Source: Clostridia bacterium (lineage in GTDB: Bacteria; Bacillota; Clostridia; Saccharofermentanales; Saccharofermentanaceae). From it: a DNA stretch of 6,700 bases. The stretch lies in contig JADGQQ010000139.1 in the NCBI GenBank assembly GCA_017881645.1, positions 1 through 6,700 of the forward strand, read 5' to 3'. The translations under genes and the position numbers were made by a program. The notes under the pieces were generated by a model that was given only the letters and a program-made list of their open reading frames with translations, was not told the origin of the DNA and did not search any database. Shown here in pieces: positions 6,184 to 6,700 of this stretch; position 1 is the stretch's first letter, and each line of letters starts with the position of its first letter.

Positions 6184-6700
6184 TCAGCTATAACATTTGA
6201 TGTAGTATTTAATGGAAAAGTCACCGATATCCGCACCGTCGGTTTTGGCTGATATTCCAACGGTCTTCGTATCTTTGTATGCAATTGTGTCCGTACTGAC
6301 AGGAACACCGATGAAGGTATTAACTTTATTCGGTTTTGCTGTGAAAATGAAGTCATCACTTGTGACCTCGGTAATTGTGATGGCTGTTTGATAAGTAACG
6401 GTTATATATTCGACACCGTCAAACAATGACACATCATTACCGCCGGAGTTCGTAAATTGAATGTTGAAACTGGCAATATCCGCAGTCGATTTTCCATCGG
6501 TAATTTTCGTTGAAAAAGCCGATGGGATTTTTGCGGATGTTGTAACCGGCGTTGGACTGGGGGTTGTTGTTGGCGTCGGCGTCGGCGTGGCCGTTGGCTC
6601 AGGTGTAGGTGTAGGGGAAGGTGTAGCTGTTGCTGCAGCTGCTGTGGTTTCCTTCGTCGTGGCCGATGTAGTATCTTGTTTTGTTGTGGCTGTCACAGAA
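6184..6700 (-). CDS. Probable secreted or surface protein with Thr/Pro-rich linker, 5'-truncated
   Basis: Function not recognised. The frame is open to the window edge and ends at TGA 6186-6184. The first possible start, GTG 6696, has only four bases before it, so the gene most likely begins outside the window and its signal peptide or lipoprotein box is not visible. Counting from that GTG, residues 1-53 are low complexity: Thr/Ala-rich, then a run of Thr-Pro pairs (about 24-50). Such linkers typically hold extracellular domains away from the cell wall or membrane in Gram-positive bacteria. Residues about 55-170 form a polar, Thr/Val/Ile-rich, probably all-beta domain (for example ASFNIQFTNSGG, VEYITVTYQTAITITEV) that resembles Ig-like or fibronectin-like folds in composition. 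No catalytic motif is visible. It ends in KCYS with a single Cys. The linker makes extracellular location likely. The gene converges on prfB and shares its terminator. Confidence 0.75.
   Translation of the reverse strand, partial: SVTATTKQDTTSATTKETTAAAATATPSPTPTPEPTATPTPTPTTTPSPTPVTTSAKIPSAFSTKITDGKSTADIASFNIQFTNSGGNDVSLFDGVEYITVTYQTAITITEVTSDDFIFTAKPNKVNTFIGVPVSTDTIAYKDTKTVGISAKTDGADIGDFSIKYYIKCYS
6547..6627 (-). repeat. Hexanucleotide repeat tract encoding the Thr-Pro linker
   Basis: The plus strand shows GGCGTC twice and GGCGTG once in tandem (6572-6589), and GGTGTA copies at 6602-6607, 6608-6613 and 6620-6625. On the coding strand these are Thr-Pro pairs written as ACG CCG in one block and ACA CCT in the other. 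Such tracts change length by replication slippage in whole hexamers, so the frame is kept. Confidence 0.7.

Noticed and set aside
6694..6696. GTG 6696 as the real start of the minus-strand gene
   Set aside because: It sits inside a Thr-rich linker, the frame stays open to the window edge, and no signal peptide follows. The true start is probably outside.

Overview
The window looks like ordinary chromosomal DNA of a Gram-positive anaerobe of the Clostridia type. The evidence is indirect: the Lrp-type regulator plus aminotransferase pair resembles the alaR-alaT pair of Bacillus, the ribosome binding sites are strong and GGAGG-like, the malic enzyme is of the short bacterial type, and the release factor 2 N-terminus resembles clostridial versions. 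No genus can be named. No mobile element, CRISPR array, tRNA or rRNA is visible, and no stretch of more than about 110 bases lacks a gene.

Layout. (1) Bases 1-762 hold the 3' two thirds of a malic enzyme gene that runs in from the left. (2) Bases 839-1711 encode a PHP-domain metallo-phosphoesterase. Bases 1773-3179 encode a MATE-family multidrug/toxin exporter. Both are on the plus strand with short gaps and no visible terminator. (3) A good extended -10 promoter starts just after the exporter's stop codon. It should drive an Lrp/AsnC regulator (3258-3746), a class I aminotransferase (3795-4997) and peptide chain release factor 2, prfB (4994-6103). The last two overlap by four bases (ATGA). 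(4) A 16-bp perfect hairpin at 6129-6165 closes this unit. It also serves as terminator for a convergent minus-strand gene (6184 to beyond 6700), which encodes the C-terminus of a probable surface protein with a Thr/Pro-rich linker.

How the genes may work together. Malic enzyme yields pyruvate, and the AlaT-like aminotransferase could convert pyruvate to alanine under control of the Lrp-type regulator, but joint regulation across the intervening PHP and MATE genes is not shown. prfB is translationally linked to the aminotransferase.

No undescribed system is evident. The points most worth a second look are: prfB lacks the usual programmed frameshift; its start codon overlaps a UGA stop that RF2 itself must read; a 12-bp terminator-like hairpin lies inside the PHP gene; and a direct repeat with a 30-bp period spans the regulator's promoter.
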